From Reyranella sp. (GTDB taxonomy: Bacteria > Pseudomonadota > Alphaproteobacteria > Reyranellales > Reyranellaceae), in NCBI RefSeq assembly GCF_017305915.1, contig NZ_JAFKJN010000008.1, positions 186,001-250,000 on the forward strand: a stretch of DNA of 64,000 nt, read 5' to 3'. This document shows, one piece after another, positions 1-8,700 of this stretch. How positions within the stretch are numbered: the stretch's first letter is position 1; each line of letters opens with the position of its first letter. Under the pieces are notes generated by a model. It was not told where the DNA came from. It ran no database searches and was given only the letters and a program-made list of their open reading frames with translations. The position numbers were made by a program, and so were the translations under genes.

Positions 1-159
1 GGCAACTGGGTCAAGGTGGTGCAGCGCATCCCGCTCCGCACCTCGGTGCAGTGCTCCGAGGGCGCGCCGCCGCTGCGCGTCGGCATGAGCACGACCATCG
101 AGATCGACACCGGCCACCGCCGCAGCTTCGCCGACCTGCTCAAGAGCATCGGTTTGTGA
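1..159 (+). CDS. EmrA-type membrane fusion protein, C-terminal fragment
   Basis: This is the last 52 codons of a reading frame that is open at the left edge of the window and ends at TGA 157-159. The peptide starts GNWVKVVQRIPLR and contains LRVGMSTTIEIDT, which matches the distal beta-barrel end of HlyD/EmrA periplasmic adaptors. EmrA proteins bridge an inner-membrane DHA2 exporter to an outer-membrane channel. The next gene downstream is a DHA2 exporter, so the two form an EmrAB-like drug or weak-acid efflux pair. The family is clear; the substrate cannot be read from this fragment. Confidence 0.82.
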   Translation, partial: GNWVKVVQRIPLRTSVQCSEGAPPLRVGMSTTIEIDTGHRRSFADLLKSIGL

Positions 160-169
160 TGTCTTCGCT

Positions 170-246
170 GGGAGCGCGCGACTCCAGTCGCGCTCATATG
201 CTCTCGCGATCGACGAAAATGAGCGCCACTGGAGTGGCGCGCTCCC
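170..246. repeat. Nested palindromic repeat (REP-like hairpin)
   Basis: Two 26-bp arms, 170-195 and 221-246, are inverted copies of each other around a 25-nt centre. Each arm is itself a small palindrome around ACTCCAGT. The arms differ at two positions, GACTCCAGTC on the left and CACTGGAGTG on the right, and those two differences pair with each other within each arm. This resembles REP/BIME-type extragenic palindromes. It fills the gap between the emrA-like and emrB-like genes and ends 7 nt before the emrB-like start, so it could affect relative expression of the pair. Confidence 0.75.
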
Positions 247-253
247 AGCCCTG

Positions 254-1846
254 ATGGACGCCGACCAGCTTCGCCGCCGCCGCTGGCTGACCGTCGTGGT
301 CATGATGGCCACGATCATGCAGGCGCTCGACGGCACCATCGCCAACGTGGCGCTGCCCAACATGCAGGGCTCGCTGTCGGCGACCCAGGAGCAGGTCGCC
401 TGGGTGATCACCTCGTATATCGTGTCGGCGGCGATCGCGACGCCGCTCGCCGGCTTCTGCGCCGTGCGCTTCGGCGTGCGGCGCATCCTGGTCTCTTCGG
501 TGATCGGCTTCACGATCGCGTCGATGCTGTGCGGCGCCGCCCAGACGCTGCCGCAGCTCGTGGCGTTCCGCACCCTGCAGGGCATCTGCGGCGCTGCCCT
601 GGTGCCGCTCAGCCAGGCGCTGATGATGGATGCCTACAGCCGCGAGGAGCAGGGCAAGGCGATGGCGATGTGGGGCGTCGGCACCATGCTGGGCCCGATC
701 AGCGGCCCGACGCTCGGCGGCTGGCTGACCGACGAGTATTCCTGGCGCTGGGTGTTCTACATCAACCTGCCGGTCGGCATCCTGTGCGCGATCGGCCTGA
801 TGATCCTGGTCAAGAACAAGGCGAGCGACAATCCGCGGCCATTCGACCTGCTCGGCTTCACCCTGCTGGCGATCGCCATCGGCACCTTCCAGCTGATGCT
901 CGACCGCGGCGAGACGGTCGACTGGTTCGGCTCGAAGGAGATCATCGTCGAGGCGGTGGTGGCTGGCGTGGCGGCCGCGATGTTCGTGCTGCACATGCTG
1001 ACCGACGACCATCCGTTCCTGCCGCGCGACCTGTTCCGCGACCGCAACCTGATGTTGGGCATCATCTTCACCGCCGTCACCGGCCTGCTGATGATCGTCA
1101 CGGCGACGCTGCTGCCGCCCTTCCTGCAGCAGCTCAAGGGCTATCCGGTGTTCACCACCGGCATCGTCATGGCGCCGCGCGGCATCGGCACCATGATCTC
1201 CATGTTCGCGGTGTCGCGCATGATCGGCCGGGTCGATGCGCGCTGGCTGATCGCGATCGGCCTGATGCTCTGCGGCGTGTCGCTCTACGACATGACGCTG
1301 TTCACGCTCGATGTCGACGAATGGCGCATCATCTGGAACGGCTTCCTGCAGGGTGTCGGGCTGGGGCTGGTGTTCCCGCCGCTGACCACGCTCGCCTTCG
1401 CCACGGTGCCGCTGCGCGTGCGCACCGAGGGCGCGGCGCTGAACGCGCTGATGCGCAATCTCGGTGCCTCGATCGGCGTCGCCGCGCTGGTCGCGCTGCT
1501 CGACCGCAACGTCCAGATCAACCGCTCGGAGATCGCCGAGCACCTGACGCCGTTCAACCCGTTCTGGCGGTTCGGCTACGTCCCGATGCAGAACGGCGTG
1601 CCGATCAGCCGCGAGCGGCTGATCGACTACTGGACGCCGATGACGGGCGGCTTCCCGTTCGGCTCGGTGCCGACCGACGATCCCAACAAGCTGATCGGCA
1701 TGTGGGCCGAGGAGCTGAACCGCCAGGCCGCGACCATCGCCTACCTCAACGATTTCCGGGTGCTGGCGGTCTCGGCCATCCTGTTCATCCCGCTGCTGTT
1801 CTTCATGCGCCGCCAGGCCATGCTGGCCCGCCCGAGCCGACGCTAG
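254..1846 (+). CDS. emrB: DHA2-family MFS multidrug exporter (EmrB/QacA type)
   Basis: A 530-aa integral membrane exporter that should use the proton gradient to expel drugs or weak acids with an EmrA adaptor. The N-terminus has a Arg-rich cytoplasmic tail, then TM1 with the DHA2 signature LDGTIANVALP at residues 25-35. The antiporter motif C region reads GPISGPTLGGWL near residue 155. Length and hydrophobic pattern fit a 14-TM transporter. The ATG at 254 follows the 170-246 palindrome; no strong Shine-Dalgarno is visible, so translation may depend on the upstream gene. A conserved loop near the C-terminus (about residues 435-480) is probably periplasmic. Substrate is unknown. Confidence 0.88.
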   Translation: MDADQLRRRRWLTVVVMMATIMQALDGTIANVALPNMQGSLSATQEQVAWVITSYIVSAAIATPLAGFCAVRFGVRRILVSSVIGFTIASMLCGAAQTLPQLVAFRTLQGICGAALVPLSQALMMDAYSREEQGKAMAMWGVGTMLGPISGPTLGGWLTDEYSWRWVFYINLPVGILCAIGLMILVKNKASDNPRPFDLLGFTLLAIAIGTFQLMLDRGETVDWFGSKEIIVEAVVAGVAAAMFVLHMLTDDHPFLPRDLFRDRNLMLGIIFTAVTGLLMIVTATLLPPFLQQLKGYPVFTTGIVMAPRGIGTMISMFAVSRMIGRVDARWLIAIGLMLCGVSLYDMTLFTLDVDEWRIIWNGFLQGVGLGLVFPPLTTLAFATVPLRVRTEGAALNALMRNLGASIGVAALVALLDRNVQINRSEIAEHLTPFNPFWRFGYVPMQNGVPISRERLIDYWTPMTGGFPFGSVPTDDPNKLIGMWAEELNRQAATIAYLNDFRVLAVSAILFIPLLFFMRRQAMLARPSRR

Positions 1847-1853
1847 CTTCGGC

Positions 1854-1883
1854 TGTCATCCCGAGCGTAGCGAGGGATCCTTA
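1854..1883 (+). repeat. GTCATCCCGAG repeat, left copy flanking GIY-YIG gene
   Basis: The sequence TGTCATCCCGAGCGTAGCGA followed by GGGATCCTTA lies 7 bp after the emrB-like stop and 9 bp before the GIY-YIG start codon. An inverted copy lies at 2175-2204 and a third related copy at 13653-13682. The unit has ATCCC/GGGAT ends that can form a short hairpin. Repeats of this type are scattered in many proteobacterial genomes; the pairing around a nuclease gene is what stands out here. Confidence 0.75.
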
Positions 1884-1892
1884 ACCCCATAC

Positions 1893-2213
1893 ATGCCGAC
1901 GTACTGGACCTGCATCCTGACGAACGCCGCCCGAAACGTTATCTATGTCGGCGTGACGAACGATCTTGAAAAGCGCGTTGCAGAGCATCGGGATGGAAGG
2001 GGCGGCCTCTTCACCCGGCGTTACAACGTGCACACTCTCGTCTATGCCGAAGAGCACGAACAGATCGGCGACGCGATTGCGCGCGAGAAGGAGATGAAAG
2101 ATTGGCGGCGCTCAAAGAAGGACGCGCTGGTGGATGACTCCGGCTTGGGCGGATCTTCCTGCGTTTGGCGGCTTGAAAGATCCCTCGCGGCGCTCGGGAT
2201 GACAGATGGCTAA
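1893..2213 (+). CDS. Small GIY-YIG nuclease-fold protein
   Basis: A 106-aa protein with a single GIY-YIG nuclease domain. The first strand reads YWTCILTNA, followed by VIYVGVTNDLEKRVAEH, where YVG stands for the YIG motif and the Arg of KRVAEH is the usual catalytic Arg; Glu at about residue 64 in REKEMKDWRR is in the expected helix. Stand-alone proteins of this size are usually annotated as endonucleases, but few have a known role. The gene sits between inverted copies of one repeat (1854-1883 and 2175-2204). Its last 15 or so residues, including RSLAALGMT, are encoded by the right repeat, so the tail is probably not part of the ancestral protein. Its end overlaps the next gene by 8 nt. Confidence 0.8.
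   Translation: MPTYWTCILTNAARNVIYVGVTNDLEKRVAEHRDGRGGLFTRRYNVHTLVYAEEHEQIGDAIAREKEMKDWRRSKKDALVDDSGLGGSSCVWRLERSLAALGMTDG
2175..2204 (-). repeat. GTCATCCCGAG repeat, right inverted copy
   Basis: GAAAGATCCCTCGCGGCGCT followed by CGGGATGACA is the inverted counterpart of 1854-1883. It lies inside the 3' end of the GIY-YIG reading frame. The ATG of the following methyltransferase gene begins at 2206, directly after it, so the GGGA at 2196-2199 within the repeat may serve as that gene's ribosome binding site. Confidence 0.75.
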
Positions 2214-2970
2214 GGCAGCGAAAGGGCGGGCCACTGCGGGCGCCGCGCCGGTGATCATCCTGGTGCGGCCGCAGCTCGGCGAGAACATCGGGATGGCGGC
2301 GCGCGCCATGCTGAATTGCGGTCTTTCGGAGCTGCGTCTGGTGGCGCCGCGCGACGGCTGGCCCAATGACAAGGCGCAGCGCGCCGCGTCGGGCGCCGAC
2401 GTGGTCCTCGACCAGGCCAAGGTGTTCGACAGCGTGGCCGAGGCGGTGAACGGCCTGCAGCGCGTGGTCGCCACGACGGCGCGCACCCGCGAGCTGGTGC
2501 AGCGCATCGTGACGGCGCGCCGTGCGGCGGCCGATATGCGCGACTGGATCGCCTCAGGCGAGCGGGTCGGCATCCTGTTCGGGCCCGAGCGCACGGGGCT
2601 GGAGAACGACGACGCGGTACTGGCCGACACCGCGCTCACCATCCCGCTCAATCCGCAGTTCTCGTCGCTCAACGTGGCGCAGGCCGTGCTGCTGGTCTCC
2701 TACGAATGGATGACCTCGGGCGATGCCTCGCCCGAGGAGCGGATGTCCGACCATGCAACGCGGCCCGCGACCAAGGACGAGCTGCAGAACCTGTTCGACC
2801 ATCTCGAGCGCGCGCTCGACCAGTCGGGCTTCCTGCGCCACAAGGCGATGCGCCCGGCGATGGTGAACAACCTCAGGGCGTTGCTGCAGCGCGCCACCAT
2901 GACCGAGCAGGAAGTGCGCACCTTCCACGGCGTCATCAAGTTCCTGAGCAAGGGCGAGCACGAGGATTGA
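2206..2970 (+). CDS. trmJ: TrmJ-like SpoU-family RNA 2'-O-methyltransferase
   Basis: A 254-aa SPOUT enzyme that by family transfers a methyl group from SAM to a ribose 2'-OH, most likely at tRNA position 32. The three SpoU motifs are visible: VRPQLGENIGMAARAM at about residues 21-36 (motif 1, with the catalytic Asn/Arg), VGILFGPERTGLEN near 120-133 (motif 2, knotted SAM site) and IPLNPQFSSLNVAQAV near 145-160 (motif 3). The roughly 90-residue C-terminal helical extension beginning near MSDHATRPATKDE is typical of TrmJ. The ATG at 2206 is the first plausible start and overlaps the GIY-YIG frame by 8 nt. TrmJ is well supported over other SpoU members, but the exact target is inferred. Confidence 0.85.
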   Translation: MAKAAKGRATAGAAPVIILVRPQLGENIGMAARAMLNCGLSELRLVAPRDGWPNDKAQRAASGADVVLDQAKVFDSVAEAVNGLQRVVATTARTRELVQRIVTARRAAADMRDWIASGERVGILFGPERTGLENDDAVLADTALTIPLNPQFSSLNVAQAVLLVSYEWMTSGDASPEERMSDHATRPATKDELQNLFDHLERALDQSGFLRHKAMRPAMVNNLRALLQRATMTEQEVRTFHGVIKFLSKGEHED

Positions 2971-3137
2971 CGTCGCCGCAGCCTCTGCGACGGCGTCTCC
3001 CCGGAGCGCTCGCGGCCGCGCAGTGCATCAGGCCCAGCGCTGGAGATCGTGCCGGGGCTCTCCCGAGGGTGCACGCCGCCCGGTGAAGAGGGTAGTGTCC
3101 GCCGCGACACGATACTGCCCTTGTTCACGGAGCCCGC

Positions 3138-3560
3138 ATGTCCACCACCGCCAAGATCTCCTGGGTCGACGGCGCCCTGTTCGTCGCCGAAGGCGGCAGC
3201 GGCCACACCATCACCATGGGCGGCGCCCCCGATGTCGGCGGCCGCAATTTGGCCTCTCGGCCGATGGAGGTGATGCTGATGGGCATGGGGGGCTGCACGG
3301 CGATCGACGTCGTGTCGATGCTCCGGAAGCAGCGCCAGGACATCGAGGGCGTCGAGGTCTCGCTGGTCGCCGAGCGGGCCGACGACCATCCCAAGGTCTT
3401 CACCGAGGTGAAGCTGGTCTACACCGTGCGCGGCCGGAAACTGAGCCGGCCGCTGATCGAGCGGGCGGTCGGCCTGTCGGACGAAAAATACTGCTCGGCG
3501 ACGGCGATGTTCAAAAAGACCGCCAAAGTCACCCATGAGGTCGTGCTGGTCGAGATCTAA
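3138..3560 (+). CDS. OsmC-family protein
   Basis: A 140-aa cytoplasmic protein of the OsmC/Ohr fold, which reduces organic hydroperoxides through paired cysteines. Cys53 in MGGCTAIDVV and Cys119 in EKYCSATAM are at the positions of the peroxidatic and resolving cysteines. The length fits the YhfA-like OsmC subgroup, whose exact substrate is less certain than for Ohr. ATG 3138 follows a 167-bp gap (2971-3137) in which I see no further gene. It is transcribed toward rpsD but separated from it by an apparent rpsD promoter. Confidence 0.85.
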   Translation: MSTTAKISWVDGALFVAEGGSGHTITMGGAPDVGGRNLASRPMEVMLMGMGGCTAIDVVSMLRKQRQDIEGVEVSLVAERADDHPKVFTEVKLVYTVRGRKLSRPLIERAVGLSDEKYCSATAMFKKTAKVTHEVVLVEI

Positions 3561-3589
3561 GCCCTTGATCCGGCAGCAATAACCGCCGC

Positions 3590-3617
3590 TTGACTGGCGC
3601 GGTTTCGCCAGTATGTT
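3590..3617 (+). promoter_or_regulatory. Candidate sigma-70 promoter of rpsD
   Basis: TTGACT at 3590-3595 and TATGTT at 3612-3617 are separated by 16 nt, close to the housekeeping consensus. The pair lies just after the osmC-like stop codon and about 140 nt before the rpsD start. A ribosomal protein gene standing alone here would need its own promoter. This is sequence matching only. Confidence 0.5.
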
Positions 3618-3754
3618 CCGCGCTTCTTCCGGAGAACGTGGTTGTGGGTCGCCAATGTCCATTTGGCGGACCCCCATCCCGCCTCGCCAAGGCGCCTGTA
3701 AACAGGCGCTGGGCGGATCAGGCCTATCCGGACACAACAGCGAAGGAGCATCGC
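3618..3754 (+). promoter_or_regulatory. Structured rpsD leader
   Basis: The 137-nt leader contains two hairpins that cannot coexist because they share bases. CGCCT/AGGCG pairs 3680-3684 with 3690-3694, and GCGCCTG/CAGGCGC pairs 3692-3698 with 3703-3709. S4 represses its own synthesis in several bacteria by binding its leader. That this leader is such a site is inference from the competing stems only. The ribosome binding site AAGGAG lies at about 3743-3748. Confidence 0.35.
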
Positions 3755-4369
3755 GTGAGCAAGCGCGAGAATTCGAAGTACAAGATCGACCGCCGCCTCA
3801 GGGTCAACCTGTGGGGCCGTCCGAAGTCCCCGATCAACAAGCGCGAATACGGCCCCGGCCAGCACGGCCAGGGCCGCCAGAAGCCGACCGACTATCGCCT
3901 GCAGTTGATGGCGAAACAGCGGCTCAAGGGCTACTATGGTTCGGTGTCCGAACGGCAGCTCCGCCGCTACTACCTCGAGGCGGTCCGCCGCCGCGGCGAC
4001 ACGGGCGAAAACCTCGTCGAGATCCTCGAGCGCCGCCTGGACGCCGTGATCTACCGCATGAAGTTCGCCATCACCGTGTTCGCCAGCCGCCAGCTGGTCA
4101 GCCACGGCCACGTGAAGGTCAACGGCCGCCGGGTGAACATCGCGTCGTACCTCGTGAAGGACAACGACGTGATCGAGCTGACGAGCAAGGCCAAGGAGAT
4201 GGTCCGGGTCCTCGAAGCGACCCAGTCGGCCGAGCGCGACGTGCCGGAATATGTCACGGCGGACCACAAGGACATGAAGGGCACCTTCGTCCGCGGTCCC
4301 AAGCTGGCCGACGTGCCGTACCCGGTGCAGATGGAGCCGTCCCTGGTCGTCGAGTACTACAGCCGCTGA
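3755..4369 (+). CDS. rpsD: 30S ribosomal protein S4
   Basis: A 204-aa small-subunit protein that binds 16S rRNA early in 30S assembly. The N-terminus [15 protein letters not shown] is the alphaproteobacterial S4 form. The S4 RNA-binding domain spans about residues 95-155 and includes [13 protein letters not shown] and [15 protein letters not shown]. The GTG at 3755 is chosen because it has AAGGAG a few bases upstream and gives the standard family length; starts further upstream would add residues unlike S4. The gene stands alone here, with its own candidate promoter and a terminator at 4397-4426. The C-terminus [16 protein letters not shown] is typical. Confidence 0.97.
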   Translation: MSKRENSKYKIDRRLRVNLWGRPKSPINKREYGPGQHGQGRQKPTDYRLQLMAKQRLKGYYGSVSERQLRRYYLEAVRRRGDTGENLVEILERRLDAVIYRMKFAITVFASRQLVSHGHVKVNGRRVNIASYLVKDNDVIELTSKAKEMVRVLEATQSAERDVPEYVTADHKDMKGTFVRGPKLADVPYPVQMEPSLVVEYYSR

Positions 4370-4396
4370 TCGGACGCTTTTCCCGAGATTCCAACG

Positions 4397-4426
4397 AAAA
4401 ACCCGCCCCTCTGTGGCGGGTTTTTT
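4397..4426 (+). terminator. Rho-independent terminator after rpsD
   Basis: A stem of AAAACCCGCC with GGCGGGTTTT and a 7-nt loop is followed by a run of T residues ending at 4426. It starts about 28 nt after the rpsD stop codon. This is the clearest intrinsic terminator in the window. Confidence 0.9.
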
Positions 4427-4523
4427 GCATCACAATCCCGCAGACACAGCGGGTTGTTACTGTGCTGGCCGGGCGGGCCGTCTATAATTCCGCTCGGGGG
4501 TTTGGGGCTTTCGGGAGTTCTCG

Positions 4524-5753
4524 ATGCGTTTGGTCCGTTGGGCGGTCCTCGCTGTGGTGGCGGTCGTGCTCTGTGGCGCGGCTTGGCAGTACCGCTCGGA
4601 GGTGGCGCAGAGGCTCGGCCTCGGCACGCCGGCCAGCGCTGCCGAGAGCGGCTCGAGCCCTGCAGCCTCAGCGCAACCGCAGGGCCGGCGCGGGCGGGCC
4701 AATCTCGGCGGCCCGATTCCCGTCGTCACGACGGCGGTCGTGCCCAAGTCGATGCCGATCGTCGTCGAGGCCGTCGGCACGGTGCAGGCGATCGCCTCCG
4801 TCCAGATCAAGCCGCGCCTCGACAGCCAGATCATGAAGCTGCTGGTCGAGGAGGGCGCCCTCGTCAAGGAAGGCGACCTGCTGTTCGAGCTCGACCAGCG
4901 CACACTCAAGGCCCAGCTCGCCCAGATCGAGGCGCAGATCCGCAAGGACCAGGCGCAGGTCGCCCAGGCCAAGCGCGACACGGTGCGCTCCGAGGACCTG
5001 GTGTCCAAGGGCGCGGCGACGGTGGTCGCGCGCGACACCAACATGACGGCGCTGAAGGCGGCCGAGGCGCAGCTCGAATCCGACGAGGCGATGCGCCAGA
5101 ACATCCTCGCCCAGCTTTCGTACACCGAGATCCGCGCGCCGGTGTCGGGCCGCATCGGCTCGATCCCCAACAAGGTGGGCACGACGGTGCGCGTCGCCGA
5201 CAACACCGCGACGGCGGTGCTGGCGACCATCAACCAGGTCGATCCGATCTACGTGCAGTTCGCGATCCCGCAGGTCTACCTGCCCGAGCTGCGGGCGGCG
5301 ATGGCCAAGGCGCCGGTGGTCGTGAATGCCATCGTCGACGAGCGCCACAAGCAGTCGGGCGCGGTCGCCTTCATCGAGAACACGGTCGATCCGATGACCG
5401 GCACGGTGATGGCCAAGGCCAAGATCGCCAACGCCAACGAGGGCCTGTGGCCCGGCCAGTTCATCAAGGCCGAGATCGTGCTGGGCGTCGAGAGCAGCGC
5501 GCTGCCGGTGCCGGCGCCGGCCGTGATGCTGGGCCCGCAGGGGCCGTACGTCTTCGTGGTGAAGGGCAACGTCGCCGAGGTCCGGCAGGTCAGCGTCAAG
5601 CGCACCCAGGCGGGGGAGACGGTGGTCGGCACCGGCCTCAGCGCCGGCGAGCAGGTCGTCGTCGACGGCCAGCTCCGCCTGGTCAACGGCGCTGCGGTCG
5701 CGCCCAAGCCGGCAACCAACGAGGCCCCCAAGGCCCCCGCGCCGCGCGGCTAG
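4524..5753 (+). CDS. RND efflux periplasmic adaptor (MdtA-like)
   Basis: A 409-aa membrane fusion protein linking an inner-membrane RND pump to an outer-membrane channel. An N-terminal anchor helix covers about residues 5-24, followed by a low-complexity Ser/Ala/Arg linker. The lipoyl/barrel-sandwich half-motifs are VQIKPRLDSQIMKLLVEEG near 92-110 and YTEIRAPVSGRIGSI near 195-209, with a Gln/Ala-rich helical hairpin between them. The beta-barrel region contains VDPIYVQFAIP. The permease starts 12 nt after the stop codon, so the two are an operon. The Gly/Arg-rich stretch PQGRRGRANLGG resembles MdtA-type adaptors. Confidence 0.9.
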   Translation: MRLVRWAVLAVVAVVLCGAAWQYRSEVAQRLGLGTPASAAESGSSPAASAQPQGRRGRANLGGPIPVVTTAVVPKSMPIVVEAVGTVQAIASVQIKPRLDSQIMKLLVEEGALVKEGDLLFELDQRTLKAQLAQIEAQIRKDQAQVAQAKRDTVRSEDLVSKGAATVVARDTNMTALKAAEAQLESDEAMRQNILAQLSYTEIRAPVSGRIGSIPNKVGTTVRVADNTATAVLATINQVDPIYVQFAIPQVYLPELRAAMAKAPVVVNAIVDERHKQSGAVAFIENTVDPMTGTVMAKAKIANANEGLWPGQFIKAEIVLGVESSALPVPAPAVMLGPQGPYVFVVKGNVAEVRQVSVKRTQAGETVVGTGLSAGEQVVVDGQLRLVNGAAVAPKPATNEAPKAPAPRG

Positions 5754-5765
5754 GGAGCGCCCTCG

Positions 5766-8700
5766 ATGTCCGCGATCTGCATCCGCCGCCCGGTGATGAC
5801 CATCCTGGTGATGGCGTCGTTCATCATTGCCGGCATCTTCGGCTACAAGCAGCTTCCCGTCGCCGCCGTGCCGCGCGTCGACTTCCCGACCATCCAGGTC
5901 ACCGCCCAGCTTCCGGGCGCCTCGCCGGAGACGATGGCGGCCTCGGTCGCCACCATCCTCGAGCGCCAGTTCTCGACCATCGCCGGCGTCACGACGATGA
6001 CCTCGACGTCGTCGCTGGGGAACACCTCGATCGTCCTGCAGTTCGACCTCAACCGGAACATCGACGGTGCCGCCCTCGACGTCCAGTCGGCGATCTCCTC
6101 GTCGCTGCGCCGCCTGCCGCCCGAGCTGCCGACGCCGCCCAGCTTCCGTAAGGTCAACCCGGCGGACTACGCGATCATGTTCCTGTCGCTCAGCTCCTCG
6201 CAGGTGCGGCTGAGCGACATCGACGCCTTCGCCAACCGCTCGATCCTGCCGCGCATCTCGACCCTGCCGGGCATGGCGCAGGTGCTGATCTTCGGCAGCC
6301 AGAAGTACGCCGTGCGGGTGCGCGCCGACCTCGACCAGCTCGCGGTGCGCGGGCTGACGCTGAACGAGCTGCAGAGCGCCATCGTCGCGGCCAACTCGAC
6401 CAAGCCGCTCGGCGCGATCGCCGACCAGCGCCAGAACGCCATCCTCGACGCCACCGGCCCGATCAACAAGGCGGCCGACTACAATCCGGTCATCGTGTCG
6501 TTCCAGAACGGCGCGCCGGTGCGCATCTCCGACGTCGCCACCGCGATCGACAGCGTCGAGAACGACAAGGTGGCGAGCTGGCTGAACGGTACGCGCGCCA
6601 TCCTGCTGGCGCTCTACCGCCAGCCCGACGCCAACACCGTGCAGGTGATCGACCGCGTCAAGGCGATGCTGCCGGCGATCGAGGCCGAGCTGCCGAGCGG
6701 CGTCACCATCGAGATCCTGAACGACCGCTCGGTGTCGATCCGCGACGCCATCGAGGACGTCGAGTTCACGCTCTGCCTCGCCGGCATCCTGGTCATCACC
6801 GCGATCTACTTCTTCCTGCGCAGCTTCCGCGCCACGCTGATCCCGGCGATCGCGCTGCCGATCTCGGTGATCGGCACCTTCGCCGGCATGTTCGTGCTCG
6901 GGCACTCGATCGACAACATCTCGCTGCTGGCGCTGACGCTCGCGGTCGGCTTCGTGGTCGACGACGCGATCGTCATGCTGGAGAACATCGTCCGCCACAT
7001 CGAGGCGGGCGAGAAGCCGATGGACGCCGCGTTCAAGGGCTCCAAGGAAGTCGGCTTCACCATCGTGTCGATGACGCTGTCGCTGGTCGCGGTGTTCATC
7101 CCGGTGCTGTTCATGGGCGGCGTGGTCGGCCGCATGTTCAACGAGTTCGGCATGGTCATCTCGATGGCCATCCTGATCTCGGGCATCGTGTCGCTGACCC
7201 TGACGCCGATGCTGTGCTCGCGGCTCCTCAAGCCGATCGACCATCACGAGAAGCACAATTTCCTGCTGCGCTCCTTCGAATGGAGCTTCAACAGGGTCAC
7301 CGAAGGCTACAGCTGGGCGCTCCGGCGCACCGTCCGGATGCCGCGCCTGGTGCTGGCGGTGACGCTCAGCACCTTCGTGATCACCGCGATCCTGTTCCAG
7401 AACATCCCCAAGGGCTTCTTCCCGACCGAGGATATCGGCCAGCTCAGCGCCTCGACGGTCGGGCCCGACGATGCCTCGTTCGACGCCATGGTGGCGCGCC
7501 AAAGCGTGCTCGCCGAGGTCATCAGGCGCGATCCCGACGTGGTGTCGGTGATGTCGACGGTCGGCGGCGGCAATGCCGCCAACACGGTGAACTCGGGCCG
7601 TATCTTCGTCACCCTGCGCAACAAGCCGGAGCGCAAGGACACCTCGCAGCAGGTGGTCGCGCGACTGCGCCGCGCGACCGCCGCGGTGCCGGGCATCAAC
7701 ATCTATTTCCAGTCGGTCCAGTCGATCAACATCGCGACCACCCAGACGCGCGCACAGTACCAGTTCGGCATGCGCTCCAGCGACCTCGCGGCGCTGCGCC
7801 AGTTCGCGCCGCTGATGGAGGAGCGCATGAAGCGCATCCCCATCATCCTCGACGTCAACTCCGACCTGCAGGTGCGCGCCCGGCAGACCTCGATCGAGGT
7901 CGACCGCGACGTCGCCTCGCGCCTCGGCCTGTCGGTCGACCAGATCCGCCTGCTGCTCTACTCGGCCTTCGGCACGCGCCAGATCTCGACCATCTACGCG
8001 CCCGACGACACCTACCAGGTCATCCTCGAGGCCGATCCCAGGTACGCCGACGTCAACGAGGTGCTGCGCAAGATCATGATCCGCACGCCGACCGGCGCGA
8101 TGGTGCCGCTCGACACGGTGGCGAAGAAGACCGACAAGCCGACCTCGCTCACGGTCAACCACATCGCACAGCTGCCGGCGGTCATGATCTCGTTCAACCT
8201 CGGGCAGGGCATTGCGCTCGGCGAGGCGGTCAAGGCGATCCAGGAGGTGGCGGCCGAGGTCGGCCTGCCGGCGCAGATCGCCACCAGCTTCGAGGGCAGC
8301 GCCCAGGTCTTCCAGCAGGCGGTCGCCAACCAGGGCATGCTGCTGTTCGCGGCGGTGCTGGTGATCTACATCATCCTCGGCATCCTGTACGAGAACTTCA
8401 TCCATCCGCTGACCATCCTGTCGGGCCTGCCGTCGGCCGGCATCGGCGCGCTGCTGACGCTCGAGCTGTTCGGCATGGATCTCTCGGTCATCGCCATGAT
8501 CGGCATCGTCATGCTGATCGGCATCGTGAAGAAGAACGCCATCATGATGGTCGATTTCGCGCTGGTGCGGCGCGCCCAGGGCGCCTCGGCCCAGGACGCG
8601 ATCGTCGAGGCCGCGGAGCTGCGCTTCCGGCCGATCATGATGACCACGACCTGCGCGCTGCTCGGCTCGCTGCCGATCGCCATCGGCGCCGGCGCCGGCG

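Noticed and set aside
3590..3754. Upstream extension of rpsD by 55 codons.
   Set aside because: It does not resemble S4, and the GTG at 3755 has a ribosome binding site and gives the normal length.
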